Assembly (NCBI GenBank): GCA_035771165.1
Contig: JAWNZC010000422.1
Coordinates: 1-64,000 of the forward strand
Source: Paragorgia papillata
Taxonomy: Eukaryota > Cnidaria > Anthozoa > Scleralcyonacea > Coralliidae
Direction of reading: 5' to 3'
DNA: 64,000 nucleotides
Under the pieces are notes generated by a model. The model was given only the letters and a program-made list of their open reading frames with translations. It searched no databases and was not told where the DNA came from. Made by a program: the position numbers and the translations under genes. Position 1 is the stretch's first letter; the number at the start of each line of letters is the position of its first letter. Below are positions 27,480 through 39,200 of this stretch, one piece after another.

Positions 27480-27690
27480 TTAACCTTTAATTCGGAATAA
27501 CGTTTGCTTTGTGTATACAACTCGGCAAAGGCGTGAGAATCATGTGTTAAAGTTTGTCAAACGCTGCATTGAAGGGCGTTCTCCGCCCTTCACGTTCAAG
27601 AAAAACTATCAGTAGATCTACCAAACAGCGCTATCATCTTCACTTGCCTAGTGACAGGCTTGCATTTGGTTCAGAATCATATATACCTAC

Positions 27691-27888
27691 CATTTGAAAT
27701 AGCGTGTATCGTTGACTCGTTTAAGGTAACGTTTCCTGAGAGGACGTCTACCAACAAATCTTCGTCCGGAGTATCTTCCAGTGATTCTTGGACAACAAGT
27801 TGTTGGAGAGGAATTTCTTGACTAAAGTCACTGTACGATACTACTTCCTCTATGTTGCTAGCAGTAGTTAGAAGCAATACATAATTTT
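27691..27888 (-). other. Host gene exon B (unknown extracellular-type protein)
   Basis: Open 198-bp block on the minus strand with acceptor TTGCCTTAG and donor G/GTAGGT. It is phase 1 at both ends, encoding NYVLLLTTASNIEEVVSYSD and an acidic stretch. It fits in phase with exon A at 34371-34662, making the 6.5 kb between them an intron filled with transposons. No family firmly recognised. Confidence 0.55.
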
Positions 27889-28184
27889 CTAAGGCAATAA
27901 GAAACAGAAACAGAAACATGAAAAAGAATAGAAATGCAAGAGCCAATAATAACAATATTAAGGACCCTTGCTAACAAAAAGGAACACATGCATGCACACA
28001 ATAAACTTAAAGTAAAACGATGTTAATACGTGGTGATTAAGATGAATGTCTATTTGCAGCGTCAAATGATTAAAATTGAAATATACAATGATATATTAGG
28101 TGTTACTCCGAGTGACGAACCATACTAGGGAAGTAGAGAAAAACTCTACTCGACCGCACCTGTGTGGAATTCAAAACCGCGACC

Positions 28185-28345
28185 TTCGACTTACTATAGT
28201 CCAACACTCTACCGACTGAGCTACATGCTTAAGTTGGGAACAGGTCATCGAATGATGGTACTTGTACTTATCGACCATGTATCTCAGTCGGTTGAGCGTC
28301 GGACTAGTAAACCAAAGGTCGCGGGTTCCGACAGCGGTCGAGTAT
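28185..28345. repeat. tRNA-like inverted pair 1
   Basis: A minus-strand tRNA-like arm (A-box GTAGCTCAGTCGGTAGAG) and a plus-strand arm (ATCTCAGTCGGTTGAGCG with B-box-like GCGGGTTCCGAC) lie head to head with a ~40-base spacer. Cloverleaf pairing is partial, so these are tRNA-derived repeat heads rather than genes. Confidence 0.55.
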
Positions 28346-29487
28346 AGCCTAGTTTCTAAGCCTTTCGTTTCCGCCATGAGCTTGGCCGCGTAGTCGGTTT
28401 GGGTTCTTGGGAAGACTGGGGAGAGGCTGGAAACGAGAAGGCCTAGCAACATTCGTAAAAAGGTCCTGCCCAGAATCGTTCTGGCCCTTCGAGTGTTCCT
28501 GGGATCTAGCGTAGCGACAGTATATTATATAAAAAGCATAAGGATGTCTGCGAAGATTTTACCAAAGATCTTGGCGATCGAAAGAAGGAAATTATGGAAT
28601 ATATTCCAATTGGAGCTCGAAATGAAAATTTAACTGTTTAACTTTCAACTTTTGGCGGTTGCAGAAGGAAAGCTAGTGATAACTGATAAGAAAGCTAGGC
28701 CAGTCAACCTTCGTCGATCCGAGGTGAGTTCGTGAGTAGGCTTGTATTATTTTATGCAGATGGAAATAGTAAGTGTCGGGAAACACTTAGGGACGTCATA
28801 ACATCACATTTCTTCACAATTCTTCCTCAATAAACAACTGAGCTGTAAAGTGAAAGTGTTTACGAATTTTTCTAGGCCTTCCCCAGCGGGTCCGTTCGGA
28901 TCACTTCCGAAACGTGTCAACCAAGGAAGGCCTAGAAACTAGGCTAGGTCCAGTGAACTCGATGTAAGTTAAAATGTGATACCTGGAACGCTAACGTCCA
29001 GTCATTCGGGGGGCAAAAAGTGAGGCAAAAAGTTCCAGGCCCTTGCGCGGTTTGCAGGTACGATTCAGTCTCCCACAAAATGTTTTTTACACGGTCACCG
29101 GTCTTGAGCGAACTGCGAAGACTCGAAAAGGTTTGAAAAATTATTTATTGAATCATTTTATCACGCTTTGCTAAACGTGTATTTTAAATTTTGATTGGTT
29201 GTGCTATGCTGTCGAACTAATTATGCAGTGATTGTCTATTTGTTGTGTATGAGTCAATTCCAACTGCGATCATCCCCCCCCCGGGCAAACCCCCGGGAAT
29301 TTGACTTTTCCGAAATATTTTGGTCAAATTCCCCACTATGCGGACCGAAAACACAGTCAAATGCCCCACTGTCTGGGACTGTCAAGGCTCTATTAAAATA
29401 TTTTGTTTGAAATATTTCATACATAGACAACAAAAAATTCACTACCATGAAGTTTCAATGTCCTTCTTTGCATCCCAGACTTTAAAC

Positions 29488-32400
29488 CAGGGCCGCCGAG
29501 AGCCAGGATGGGCCCCGGGGATAGATGGAACCGCGGGCCCCTAAATATTTCTGACGAATGACGATTGGAAGCAGTGGAGCGGATTTGAGACAATTTTTTA
29601 CACACATTACTGTAATATATGATACTATATCATACTAATACAATTTATTGACTGTTTTGAACATTTGAATTTGTCTAAAACATATTATTAATATTATATA
29701 CACATATCACAAAAGCAAATGCTTTGAATTAACTTTAACAAAATTCTTTTAAATCTTCAAGTGAACGCTAAATCACTAATACTATTTGATAATTAAAATG
29801 CCGCTTTACGGGCTTTCTTCATAGCGAACATGGCAATTATATCGGTGAAGTCAACCTTTCTTGTCAGCTCACTTTCTATACTGAGAACAGCAAGGTCATT
29901 CAGCCTATCCTGCGTCATCGTACTTCGCATAAAGTTTTTGATGATGTTTAATTTGCTGAATGAACGCTCTGCAGATGCAACAGTAACTGGCAGAGTACAG
30001 AAGATTCTCAAGGCCACGCACGTGTTCTCAAATATCTCAACAAGGTTAAGCTTGTTGATTTTATTTAAGAGTTTGTGCGGACCCAATTCTTTTTTTCCAA
30101 AATTAGCTTGATGTATCGACTTTAGGTGGATCACTTCATCTTTCAGTTGATCTTGTGAAACGTCACGAGAGTATTTTTCTGCAAACTCTTTACACGCTTC
30201 GGTAACTTCTTCTTCGGATAACGGAATATATTGCCACAGAAAACTAAAAAGTTTGTCGATACTATTTGCAGCTTCATAACGATTCGTCAGACCAGCAACA
30301 ACAGAATCGATGATGACAAAAAAGACGTCGCGTTTAAACGCTACTTCTTCTTCGTTTCCATCTTGATCATGCTGTTCTGAAGGTGATGCATCGTCTGGAG
30401 TCTCGTCGAAGAATACTCTTCTCTTGCGCTTGTGCTTTGATGGGAACTCTGGGGAAATTTGCATGGCATCAGCCACCAACTTCGATTCTCTTAAGATTGA
30501 GGACCATTTCTCTCGCAAATCTTTGAGGTCGTTAAGCAGAGATTTCAAATTTGACACTTCTACATCTATTGTAGCATTTCTAGCTTGAATTATTTGATTC
30601 CTTTGATCAATGGCGACGAGGATCTTCAACCAAATGGCAGACATTACAATGCAAGTAAAAGATGAAACGTACTTGATTGCACCATTTACCTCTGTCCTTG
30701 TTTTCGGTGTAAGGTTGAGTGGCAGGAGTTTTTCCAAGGCTAGTCGTATGCCTGGCAAGTGAGCAGCAAATGGTCGAACACTATTCACACGCGCTGTCCA
30801 TCTTGTACCCGATAATCCATGGAGAGAGGAACCAATGTTTTCTTGCAAAATACTCCATCTCTTAGGACTGCAGGAAAAGAGATTATAAATCGTTCCAACC
30901 ATTCCAAAGAAGGTTATGGCATGAGAACAGCTGACTGCCGAGTCGGCCCCACACAAGTTAAGGGAATGACAACCGCATGGAGAGAATAGGCACAGAGAGT
31001 TTAGATCTAAAATGCGCTTTTGGGCCCCGTTGTATTTACCAGACATATTTGCAGCATTGTCATAACCTTGTCCACGGCAATCGCTAAGAGGAATCTCGAA
31101 CTCTTTCAGGGTATTCACAATCAATGTCGCGATTTCAGCACCTGTCTTCTCACAACAGTCGACAAAGTTCAAAAATCGTTCTTTGATTACGAATTCCCCC
31201 ATTTCATGAACAAGGTATCTGAGAACGAAAGTGGTTTGCTCAGTATGACTTGCATCTGGTGTTCCATCTACCATGATGGAATAATACTTGGCTTTCTTTA
31301 ACTCTTCCAAAATGCATTTACGCACATAGTCAGCACAAAGACCAATAAATTCGTTTTGTGAATCGGCAGACAGATAGTGGGCTTGCAGACGTTCGTTCGT
31401 CTGTTGTGAAAGTTTAACTTTTGTGACATGTTCCTGCAACAGTGGATCGTAGTTCGCCAGAAGCTCCAGTAACCCAAGAAAATTGCCATTGTGGACATCG
31501 CCGATCCTCTGAGAAGTTCCACGAAAAGCGAGGCCTCTCTCTCCCAGAAAAACAATGACATTTAAGATTCTTGTGAGAAGCATCTTCCATTTGTTTGCCT
31601 CTGAAAGAATGCTTCTATCAAGAAGGTCATTGATTCCTGCGTCTGCTGCTATACGTCGCTCTAATTCACGCCACGACATGTAGCACTTTTTATGTGCAAC
31701 ACTTTGCTCATGTTCGGGAAGTCTGTCAAACAGTTTCCGCCATTTGTTTTCCGTTCCCCATCCACTTGTTGAAGCTAACGTTGACTGAGAGGGATGCTGG
31801 ACGGTATAGGAGAACAATCTACATGGCAAGCAAAAAAAACGCATTCTTCATAGGACTGAAAACGAGCCATGTTCTGGGAGTGAGTTCGCCATTCAGCTTC
31901 TTGACATTAAGGACAGAACATGGGAAAGGCTTGCCATCAGTATCACAAGGAAACTGCTTCGGGTGTGGAAGATGTCCTTGTCTAACCATCTCTTCGATTT
32001 CTTTTGACGCAGGAGACAAGGGAGACATTCCGATGTCGAATCCAACATTTCCGGGCTTGATATATTCAACTGTTCTGGCGTCTTGTTGAGTAGAAGGTTG
32101 CAGCATTGGCTCTTTATTCAATTCATCTGCGTGATCTGCTTGATTTTCTAAGAAGCCTTGATCTTCAGCGGTTTCCAGGGAAAGTGACTGTTCCAAGTTC
32201 TGTCTGGTCACTATTTGCTCTTCAGCCTCTCCAAGTTCAACTGTCGTTTCCTCAACTTCCGAACTCCCTTCCCCTTTCCAGACATCGAACAGCGTACGAA
32301 CACCACGGCTTGTTTCTTTCTCTCTTTTTTTCTTCTCTTGTCTTTTTTGGGCACCAGATTTATGCTGATAGGAAGACATGCCTTGATGCTTGGAATTTGG

Positions 32401-33209
32401 AAATGAAAAGTTTCAAGTTTGGTATTACCGTATTATTGTCAGAAGTTACTATTAAATGCGAGACAATTTTATTTAATTATATCCGACTCATTTCCTGACT
32501 TGAGTTTGACTCATGAACATTTGCGTTAAGACAATAAGGAAATAGACGTATAAGAGTAACTGAGTAAGGAAATAAAATTAAATTAAAAAAAGTCCGTTTT
32601 CTTTCATGATCATACGCAGTCCACATGTCGCGCAACTGAGTCAACTCGCGCCGCAAAATTTAACAAAGGTAGTTTGACATATTGAAATTTTGACCTTCGA
32701 CCAAGTCACCAAGGCAATGAGAGCGCAGAGCCTCACGACTTCACAAACACAACAACTGACGTCGGACAACGCATAATAGTTTAAGCTTTCAAGTTTCAAT
32801 GAAAAGACTTGGAGCAAAGAATGGTGTTTGCGAAGCGGAGCTGCGGAAGTCCACGTCTAATCTAAATAGTAACTTTCTAAAGCCACAAATTGGCAAGTTG
32901 CGGTGGTAATATGAGACATTAGCATTTATTCCTTTTGAAAACTCACAAATTTGCAAATGAAAAACAATAGCGATTTGAATACATACCATTCACCCGATTT
33001 CTCCCAGCTAGTACATCACTGTCTTCACATCATCACAAATTGAAAGAATTTCTAACAAAGCTTATATCGGACAAGTTTGGAAGAACGCGTCAGTCCCAGT
33101 CGTGTATTGAACGCGTGTTATCGGTAGCTTACACTTCGGATTGTGATCGCGGGCCCCTAGCGGGCCCCGGGGCAGTTGCCCTGGCTACCCCCCCTTCTCG
33201 GCGCTCCTG
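29488..33209 (-). mobile_element. hAT transposon, 3.7 kb
   Basis: Perfect 8-bp duplication CTTTAAAC at 29480-29487 and 33210-33217. Ends CAGGGCCGCCGAGAG and CTCGGCGCTCCTG form imperfect inverted repeats, and further inside GGGCCCCGGGG and GCGGGCCCCTA are also mirrored. It encodes one leftward hAT transposase. The intact duplication implies modest age. Confidence 0.92.
29793..32379 (-). pseudogene. hAT-family (ZMYM1-like) transposase with one frameshift
   Basis: N-terminal part (32379 to about 31830) begins MSSYQHKSGAQKRQEKKKRE and enters the TTF-type zinc finger. The frame then shifts by one base in a run of T, and the main part (683 codons from 31844) continues with CLPCRLF, a DUF4371/RNase H-like core (YYSIMVDGTPDASHTEQ, CRGQGYDNAANMSGKYNG) and the C-terminal hAT dimerisation motif (ASAERSFSKLNIIKNFMRST). 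Total length is one base off a multiple of three, consistent with a single insertion. A sequencing error in the homopolymer is possible. Confidence 0.88.
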
Positions 33210-34098
33210 CTTTAAACAACGGCATTTTCAAATGTTCACGTGGAATATCGACAGAAAAGATCATGCAGAATGAAGAGATGGCTAGAACGAGGAGATTTTT
33301 TAACGTGCAACCGCTGACCAACTTTTTTCAATAGTCAAATGCCCGACCGGGTGGGATTGCTTTACGTCAAATTCCCGCCTATACGGAGCTCACCTTGGGT
33401 CAAATGCCCGGGGTTTGCCCGGGGGGGGGATGATCGCAGTTGGATTTGACTCGTACATTGCTATAGGAAAAGTCATTGTCTTTACAAAACGTGCACGAAG
33501 TTTGTCAGTGAAGAAATTAAGTCAAATTTTCGTTATATTATATACCATATATATTAGAGTTTCGTCACTCCGAAGACGATACAAAAAATCAACACAAACT
33601 TAGTATAGAATATGCCGTTTAGGTTAGTACCAGTTTCATCAGTTCGTTTTGTTTAAAAAGCATTCCGCATTCGTACCGAAAACAACAACTAGCCATGAGT
33701 AAACGTGAAAAATAAACAATCAAGTTGTCAGTTTATATTTCTTAAAATATCATTAGTTACAAAAGGCCGTTTAACAAAACTGAACAAGAAATTAAAGGAG
33801 CAGAAATAAGAAAATGACATTAGATGTATATTATGAAATATCAAGTATCAATACGTCTTCAAACTCGTACAAGAATAGCTTTCTCACTCTTGTTCTCACC
33901 TTTTCGGCTGGCTGTTTTCACTTTTCATCCTAGCCAGCAAAAGGACGTCTGTTTTCTCAGCCTATTTTCATCCCTAGCTTAATTTACTGTATAGTTTTGG
34001 ACTGCTATACAGTAAATAAAACAACAACAGCGCTGCACAACAATGGGAAACCATTAAATGCACGTTTAGTCTGATAAATAATTTTTTCAAACCTTTTT
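32380..34098. other. Non-coding transposon flanks
   Basis: 32380-33209 is the AT-rich 5' flank of the hAT gene, without a supported ORF. 33218-33460 is the right part of the inverted-repeat element with TCAAATGCCCG motifs. 33460-34098 shows no gene; it is AT-rich with scattered short inverted matches to 29130-29250. Confidence 0.6.
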
Positions 34099-34370
34099 TC
34101 GAGCCTTCGCAGTTCGCTCAAGACGGGCGGCCGTGTAAAAAACATTTTGTGGGAGACTGAATCGCACCTGCAAACCGCGCAGGGGCCTGGAACTTTTTGC
34201 CTCACTTTTTGGTCCTTCGTTAGCGTTCCAGGTATCAGATTTTAACTTACATCGAGTTCACTGGCTAGGTCGAGTAGAGCTTTCACTACTTAGCCGGTAT
34301 GGTTCGTCACTTGGAGTAACACCTAACCTGGATTCGCTACCCCACAAATAATACAGTTAAGAAAACATAC

Positions 34371-34662
34371 CTAGATTCAGAATGTTTATGACTTTGTGAA
34401 ATATTCCTTCAGCTTGAGTACTTGATATAATTTGTCCTACTTGTACATCAAGTACTCCTTTCTTTACAACGACAATTAAACTTTCTTCAACAGGACAACC
34501 GTACAGCATTGCTTCGTCTGATGCAACCGCCTTTACGTTTGACGAGGGCACGATGTTATTGATACGATTACTATTCTGATAGTCTTTATTTACAAAGCCT
34601 TTTGGGCAACGCGTTTCTTTCCATGAAAAACATGCTGGCGTTATTTCCAGTTCAGTTTGTTC
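34371..34662 (-). other. Host gene exon A (unknown, secreted-type)
   Basis: Open block on the minus strand with paired cysteines (ACFSWKETRCPKGF) and VDLKKG-like strand patterns (IVVVKKGVLDVQVGQIISST), ending at a CTAG/GTATGT donor in phase 1, which matches exon B. The 5' boundary is uncertain: several AG acceptors are possible. Probably part of an extracellular protein. Confidence 0.5.
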
Positions 34663-34689
34663 CTTAAACAGAATAAAGATCGTTGACTT

Positions 34690-35110
34690 TTTCTACTTAT
34701 TATGACGTAAAATTGTATACAACTTCTCGTAAGAATTGGGGATTTTTCCAGTCCCGGATCGTCTGGGATTGTTACGACAAGTGTGAATATAGTTGAAGTA
34801 ACGCCCCAGACAGTCGCCGATCTGATCGGAAGCATCGCAAGAATCAGAATCATTTCTATTTGGAAAATGCATCCCAGACGGTCGCCGACGATTGGGGATT
34901 CTTACGAGTAGTTACGATATGTGTGAACAATGATGAACACTGAAACCGCTGAAACCACTCGTCTGGGACGATCGGGGACAGGAAAAATCCCCGATTCTTA
35001 CAAGCCACGACAAAGTCGACAAGTGTGAACGTGGCTGTCGGCGTAAGAATTGCCGACGGGGATAGAACTGTCCCCGACTCTTACGATTCTTACGACAAGT
35101 GAGAACTAGG
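34690..35110. repeat. MITE-like cluster
   Basis: Several forward and inverted copies of CGTAAGAATCGGGGA-like, CGTCTGGGAT-like and TTACGACAAGTGTGAA units within 420 bp. Boundaries and duplications were not resolved. Confidence 0.4.
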
Positions 35111-35117
35111 CTTATTA

Positions 35118-35365
35118 TTTGTTTGATATGCAAATGTTCCCAACCTTGACGTCACATTGCATAACGACTTACTTAAAAAGCAGGTATATACGGATTATGT
35201 ACCGATTTTTGCATGTGCGTGAGTGTATCTCATAACGATAAACGTTAGTTTCGGATTCGAGTGCCATCATTTGATAATCACTAAGATATACAGCCGTTTT
35301 TAGTAAGTCATTATGCAGCGCGACGTCAAAGACTAAGTGAGGATCACTTACATTTCAAACAAATC
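35118..35365. repeat. Foldback MITE
   Basis: Arms TTTGTTTGATATGCAAATGT / ACATTTCAAACAAAT outside and TTGACGTCACATTGCATAAC / inverse with AGTAAGTCATTATG inside. 248 bp, no coding potential. Confidence 0.65.
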
Positions 35366-35621
35366 TTGATGTCTCAAGAACGAAGTGAAATATCATGGAA
35401 GAGTTTTCAACGCCAATCTTTATAATCTCTATAGTTCTTTCAAGTAAGACAGTTTCGAACTGAAGTTTTCACTGTATAAATACTTTGAGCACTGTCAATA
35501 TATATAAAAGCTTGACCTAAATGGTAAGCAGTTATTTTTTCTAGATGAAAACACAAAAAATATAGGACTGAAAAAACTATATTTCAAACAGTAAGCATGT
35601 CGAAAACCACCCAGATTGGCT

Positions 35622-35925
35622 AGTAGTGTCAAAAGGCCGATCCTGGGACAATTTTTAAAACCATTTTAAAAAGCATTCGCAACCCCCTCCTGAATTTTTT
35701 GGGTTGGGTTGACTTCCGGTTTGACATCCGATCCTGGGACAATTTTAAAACCCATACCCCCACCCCCTCTAAAAATTTTTTGACATCCGATCCTGGGACA
35801 TGTTGCAAAATGGCCGCCAAGTTTTTGGGATTGGGGTTTGGGATGGTTTTGGGATTGGGGTTTGGGAATTTTTTGGGATGGTTGCCAAGTTTTTGGGATT
35901 GGGGTTTTTGGGGATTTAAATAAAT
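35622..35925 (+). repeat. Terminal repeat of Polinton copy 2 (single end)
   Basis: Built from repeated CCGATCCTGGGACAATTTT and TTTTGGGATTGGGGTTT blocks. Related to copy 1 (same AGTAGTGT start and CTGGGACAATTT core) but rearranged, so a different subfamily. Confidence 0.8.
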
Positions 35926-35961
35926 TGTTTTTTGAAGGTTCCAAAATTTAAAAAAATAAAA

Positions 35962-36204
35962 ATGCCTAAATACTATAGTGTTATCTGTCAACCCCAACAC
36001 AAAAATGCTTACTATGCTTGTAACCTATGTACATTTGAAGCTAAGACAATGACAGCAATTAGACTGCATATGAAGTTTGTCCACAAAGAAAAAATAAGGG
36101 CAACATGGAATTGCACCAATTGTTTAAAAACTTTTGTAACAGAGAGGGAACTAAACAACCATCTGAGATCCCATTACATAAGAGTTAAGGGAAACAAAGT
36201 CTGA
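35962..36204 (+). CDS. Two-finger C2H2 zinc protein, copy 2
   Basis: 80 aa from the ATG at 35962. Two C2H2 fingers: CNLCTFEAKTMTAIRLHMKFVH and CTNCLKTF...HLRSH. Sits between the terminal repeat and the convergent PolB gene. Copy 3 has a related two-finger ORF in the same slot; copy 1 has none. Likely binds DNA, perhaps the element ends (inference). Confidence 0.8.
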   Translation: MPKYYSVICQPQHKNAYYACNLCTFEAKTMTAIRLHMKFVHKEKIRATWNCTNCLKTFVTERELNNHLRSHYIRVKGNKV

Positions 36205-36219
36205 ACCTTTTTAAAATCT

Positions 36220-36237
36220 GTATTCCTATTTGAATAC
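36220..36237. terminator. PolB-end hairpin, copy 2
   Basis: GTATTC/GAATAC stem between convergent zinc-finger and PolB genes; compensatory change relative to GTATCC/GGATAC of copies 1 and 3. Confidence 0.7.
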
Positions 36238-36253
36238 AAATTTTGAACTTAAC

Positions 36254-39200
36254 TTACTGAGTTTTATAATGACCAATAGCCAAGGTACTAATTTTGTTAT
36301 CTAATATAATTCTTTTGTCATCCTCAGAATTTAACGCTATTTTGTTGACATGAATGGTATGGATGGTATGGTTTGTACTTCTAAAAGTGTTCATACCCTT
36401 TAGTATGTTTTTCCCTGTAGACAAACAGTTAAAATAATCGTCAAATTTGATATTATTGTTAATGACGCTTTTTGCAATCCCTTTACACTTCTTGTCCTCC
36501 TTGCACTCTATTAGTCCAGTTACAGGATTTCTTTTTTTGGCCATTTTAATTACGTAAGCTTTTGACCTTAAACCCACAAATTTTGAAATTTGGTCAGCAC
36601 CAGTTTCCGACTTCATCATTCCAAGGACTTTCTTGTTTTCTCTTTTAATGCCACTTGGGTGGTTTTCTGGAAAGTTTGATGTGTCAAACATGGTTTTAAC
36701 ATCATCTGCAATGTCTTTAAAGAAGTCATCAGTTTTAATTTTGTAGCACAAGGAATCTGTGTCTGTAAATAGTAACTTTGCTCTCTCTCCATATTTTGGT
36801 TTGATATAGTTGTAGTTAAAATCATACATACAGATTTTACTTTTGTCCAGTATTGCAGCACCACAATATATGGGTTTGTTTAATTTAACCCTAGTTTTCC
36901 TCATATGCACAGCTCCCAGACAATCGGTAAATATACTGATACCTTTGTAGTTAGGTTTTTTTGCTAATTTTTCAACCTGATCATCAAATGATACCAGTCT
37001 GACGTCAATCCTGTTTCTAACATTTTCCATGGTCTTTCCAAACGGGGAGTTGTTCATTAGTTTGTAGAAATCCTTTTCAAAGTCGTTCTTGGCTGCTGTT
37101 CTTAACTTTGTGTTTAGTTCGATATATGGTTTCATCCAAGCTTTTTCTGTAAATGAAATTCCGCGATGGATTTTTGTTAACTTTAAACCATTTGTCAAAA
37201 TCTGTTCAAGGGCTTTGTAGTGGACCACGAAATTTTTCTTGTCATTTAAATTTGGTACCAACTTTTCCACTTTGTCAATCATCATTCTTTCGGCTGCAAA
37301 TGGCATTTCGTTATGGAGATCATGCAACTCCTTTGGGTACTCAAGATCCACTTCTAAAAAACAGCCTTTGCCTTCTGTTGTCAGATATTTTTTCCAGTTT
37401 GGCAACTCTTTTTCTGAAACCCACCCAAAACCTCCAACTGGTAATGGTTGTATCATTGAATGACCATATAAGTTGTTCTTGTCCAAATATGGGATGTAAA
37501 CACTTTCTTTTTCTGGATCATACTCATCCATATACTTGTTGTTGGCTTCTGCATATCGATGGGTAATTGTAGAAATCCCGCCACGAATGCCTTTTTCGAT
37601 CATGAGGTACATATTGGGATCTGTTAAAAGCTCCAACTTTTGACCCGTCATTTTCAACAAGGCATCCCAGGCCAGTCCAGGAGTTGTGTAGTGCCACATA
37701 GGGTCAAGTTTGTAAGTTTTTTTGCACATTTTTCTGAAACTTTGAATGACATCTGAGAGTCCCAACACATCGGTTTTTTGATACAGTTCCATGTAATCCT
37801 TTAAAGTTTTGCACCCAAACTTGTTCCAAACATTTTTACCGTGGTTGTAATCTTCAATGCTTACATTTTTACCTGTCAGTCTTGAATGGAACTTTTTGTG
37901 TGGAGGAAGTTGTGGATAGTCCAACTTTTTTAAACTGTCCAAAAACTCGTATGGGAACACTCCTTTTTGTTTTAACAGGTCCACATTTTCTTTCGGATGA
38001 TCTTTAAAACCATTTTCTGTGTAATGGAACTCGTCATTTGGTAAGTTTGACATCAATGTTGCCAAAGAACTTGACATGAATTTTAACGAGTCCAAGAATC
38101 GTAACTCCAAAGGCACCCATTTTTTCTTTTGTATACCACTTTTTCCCTCTTTCCACCCTCCATCCATCCAAAGTTTTTTACTGACACTGATATATTCCTC
38201 TTCTGTTTTCGCAATACAACCAAGTTTCCCACCTGAGATACCCAAATATTTCGCAATTAAATGACTATCATACCCACTAAAATTATGGAACAAAACAGGA
38301 ATATGTCTCGCACTTCCCATAGAATAATTACAGTCGTTATGAGCAGCACCACGATATTTACCATTTAAATGGTCATGGTCTCTAACTTTAGATTTTGCAG
38401 TGTTCTTGTTAGCCTTCCACAAACTCCTAGGATCCAAAATTTTAGGTTTTTTGTGGACAAATTGACCACCACAGACATAGCAAGTTGTTGCTTGTTGGAA
38501 ATCCTTTTCGTTCTCAGCTGTCATTATAATTTTCTTTGGCTCTTTTAGATAGTTGTGCCAAATCTTTTTTGCTTCTTTTTCCAGACTCTCAACAAACATT
38601 TGACCAATATCTTGGAAATCATACTGCTTTGTATAGCAGACATATTTACCAGGAAATATGGTTGGGTCAGAGCAAATAATATTAAAACCATAACTGATTG
38701 GGATGTGTTCTTGATATTTTTGGGTATAACTTTTTGACTCATTGTTATCCCTGGTTTTCAAGGTTTTCAACATACACTCGAAATCTGCAACTATGATGAA
38801 AGGAACATCTTGAGTTTTCTTAAAATCTTTGCCACCCCATCCCATGATATCGTCAACATCTTTTTTCGGATATTCTTGAATTTGTGCATCATGGGTTCTA
38901 CAGATTGTTTCGTGCTCATTTAGAATTTCCTCTGTTTTGAAGGGGTTTAAACAGAAGTCGCAAAAGAACTTTTTGTGTTGGTGGTTATCATTTTGGTCTG
39001 TTAAAAGTTTTCCCTTGTCCTTGATACAACTGAAATGACCATTCCACCAAAATAAGTTGACTCTGTTGTCATGTTCGGACCTTGATATTTGCATTTGAAA
39101 AACCTTTTTAATCTCGTCATCATAGGACAAAACATTTACACCTATATCATTATTTTTTTCAAATTTAGAAATTTCTTTAATTTTGACGGGGAAAGTTAAA

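Larger units (their letters stand above)
6..27483. mobile_element. TTAA-flanked DNA transposon (Kolobok-like), host of Polinton copy 1
   Basis: Inverted ends that start AGTGCCTATATCAGGG lie at 10 and 27479, each bordered by TTAA (6-9 and 27480-27483). Without the Polinton at 1493-26053 the element is about 2.9 kb. It holds a rightward gene with a P2X7-type C-terminal domain and a leftward THAP gene, but no DDE transposase, so it is non-autonomous or depends on a partner. TTAA duplications plus THAP genes are typical of the Kolobok superfamily; piggyBac also uses TTAA, so the family assignment is an inference. The boundaries are directly visible. Confidence 0.8.
28099..34323. mobile_element. 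Long inverted-repeat element in a host intron
   Basis: Ends GGTGTTACTCC and GGAGTAACACC, each next to TA. Further inverted matches lie inside: 28975-29140 with 34080-34245, including GAACTGCGAAGACTCG-like and CACAAAATGTTTTTTACACG, and 29248-29380 with 33318-33460 around CAACTGCGATCATCC. It contains no transposase of its own; a hAT element (29488-33209) is inserted near its middle. A TA duplication suggests a mariner-type or similar mobiliser; uncertain. The whole sits between host exons A and B. Confidence 0.65.
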
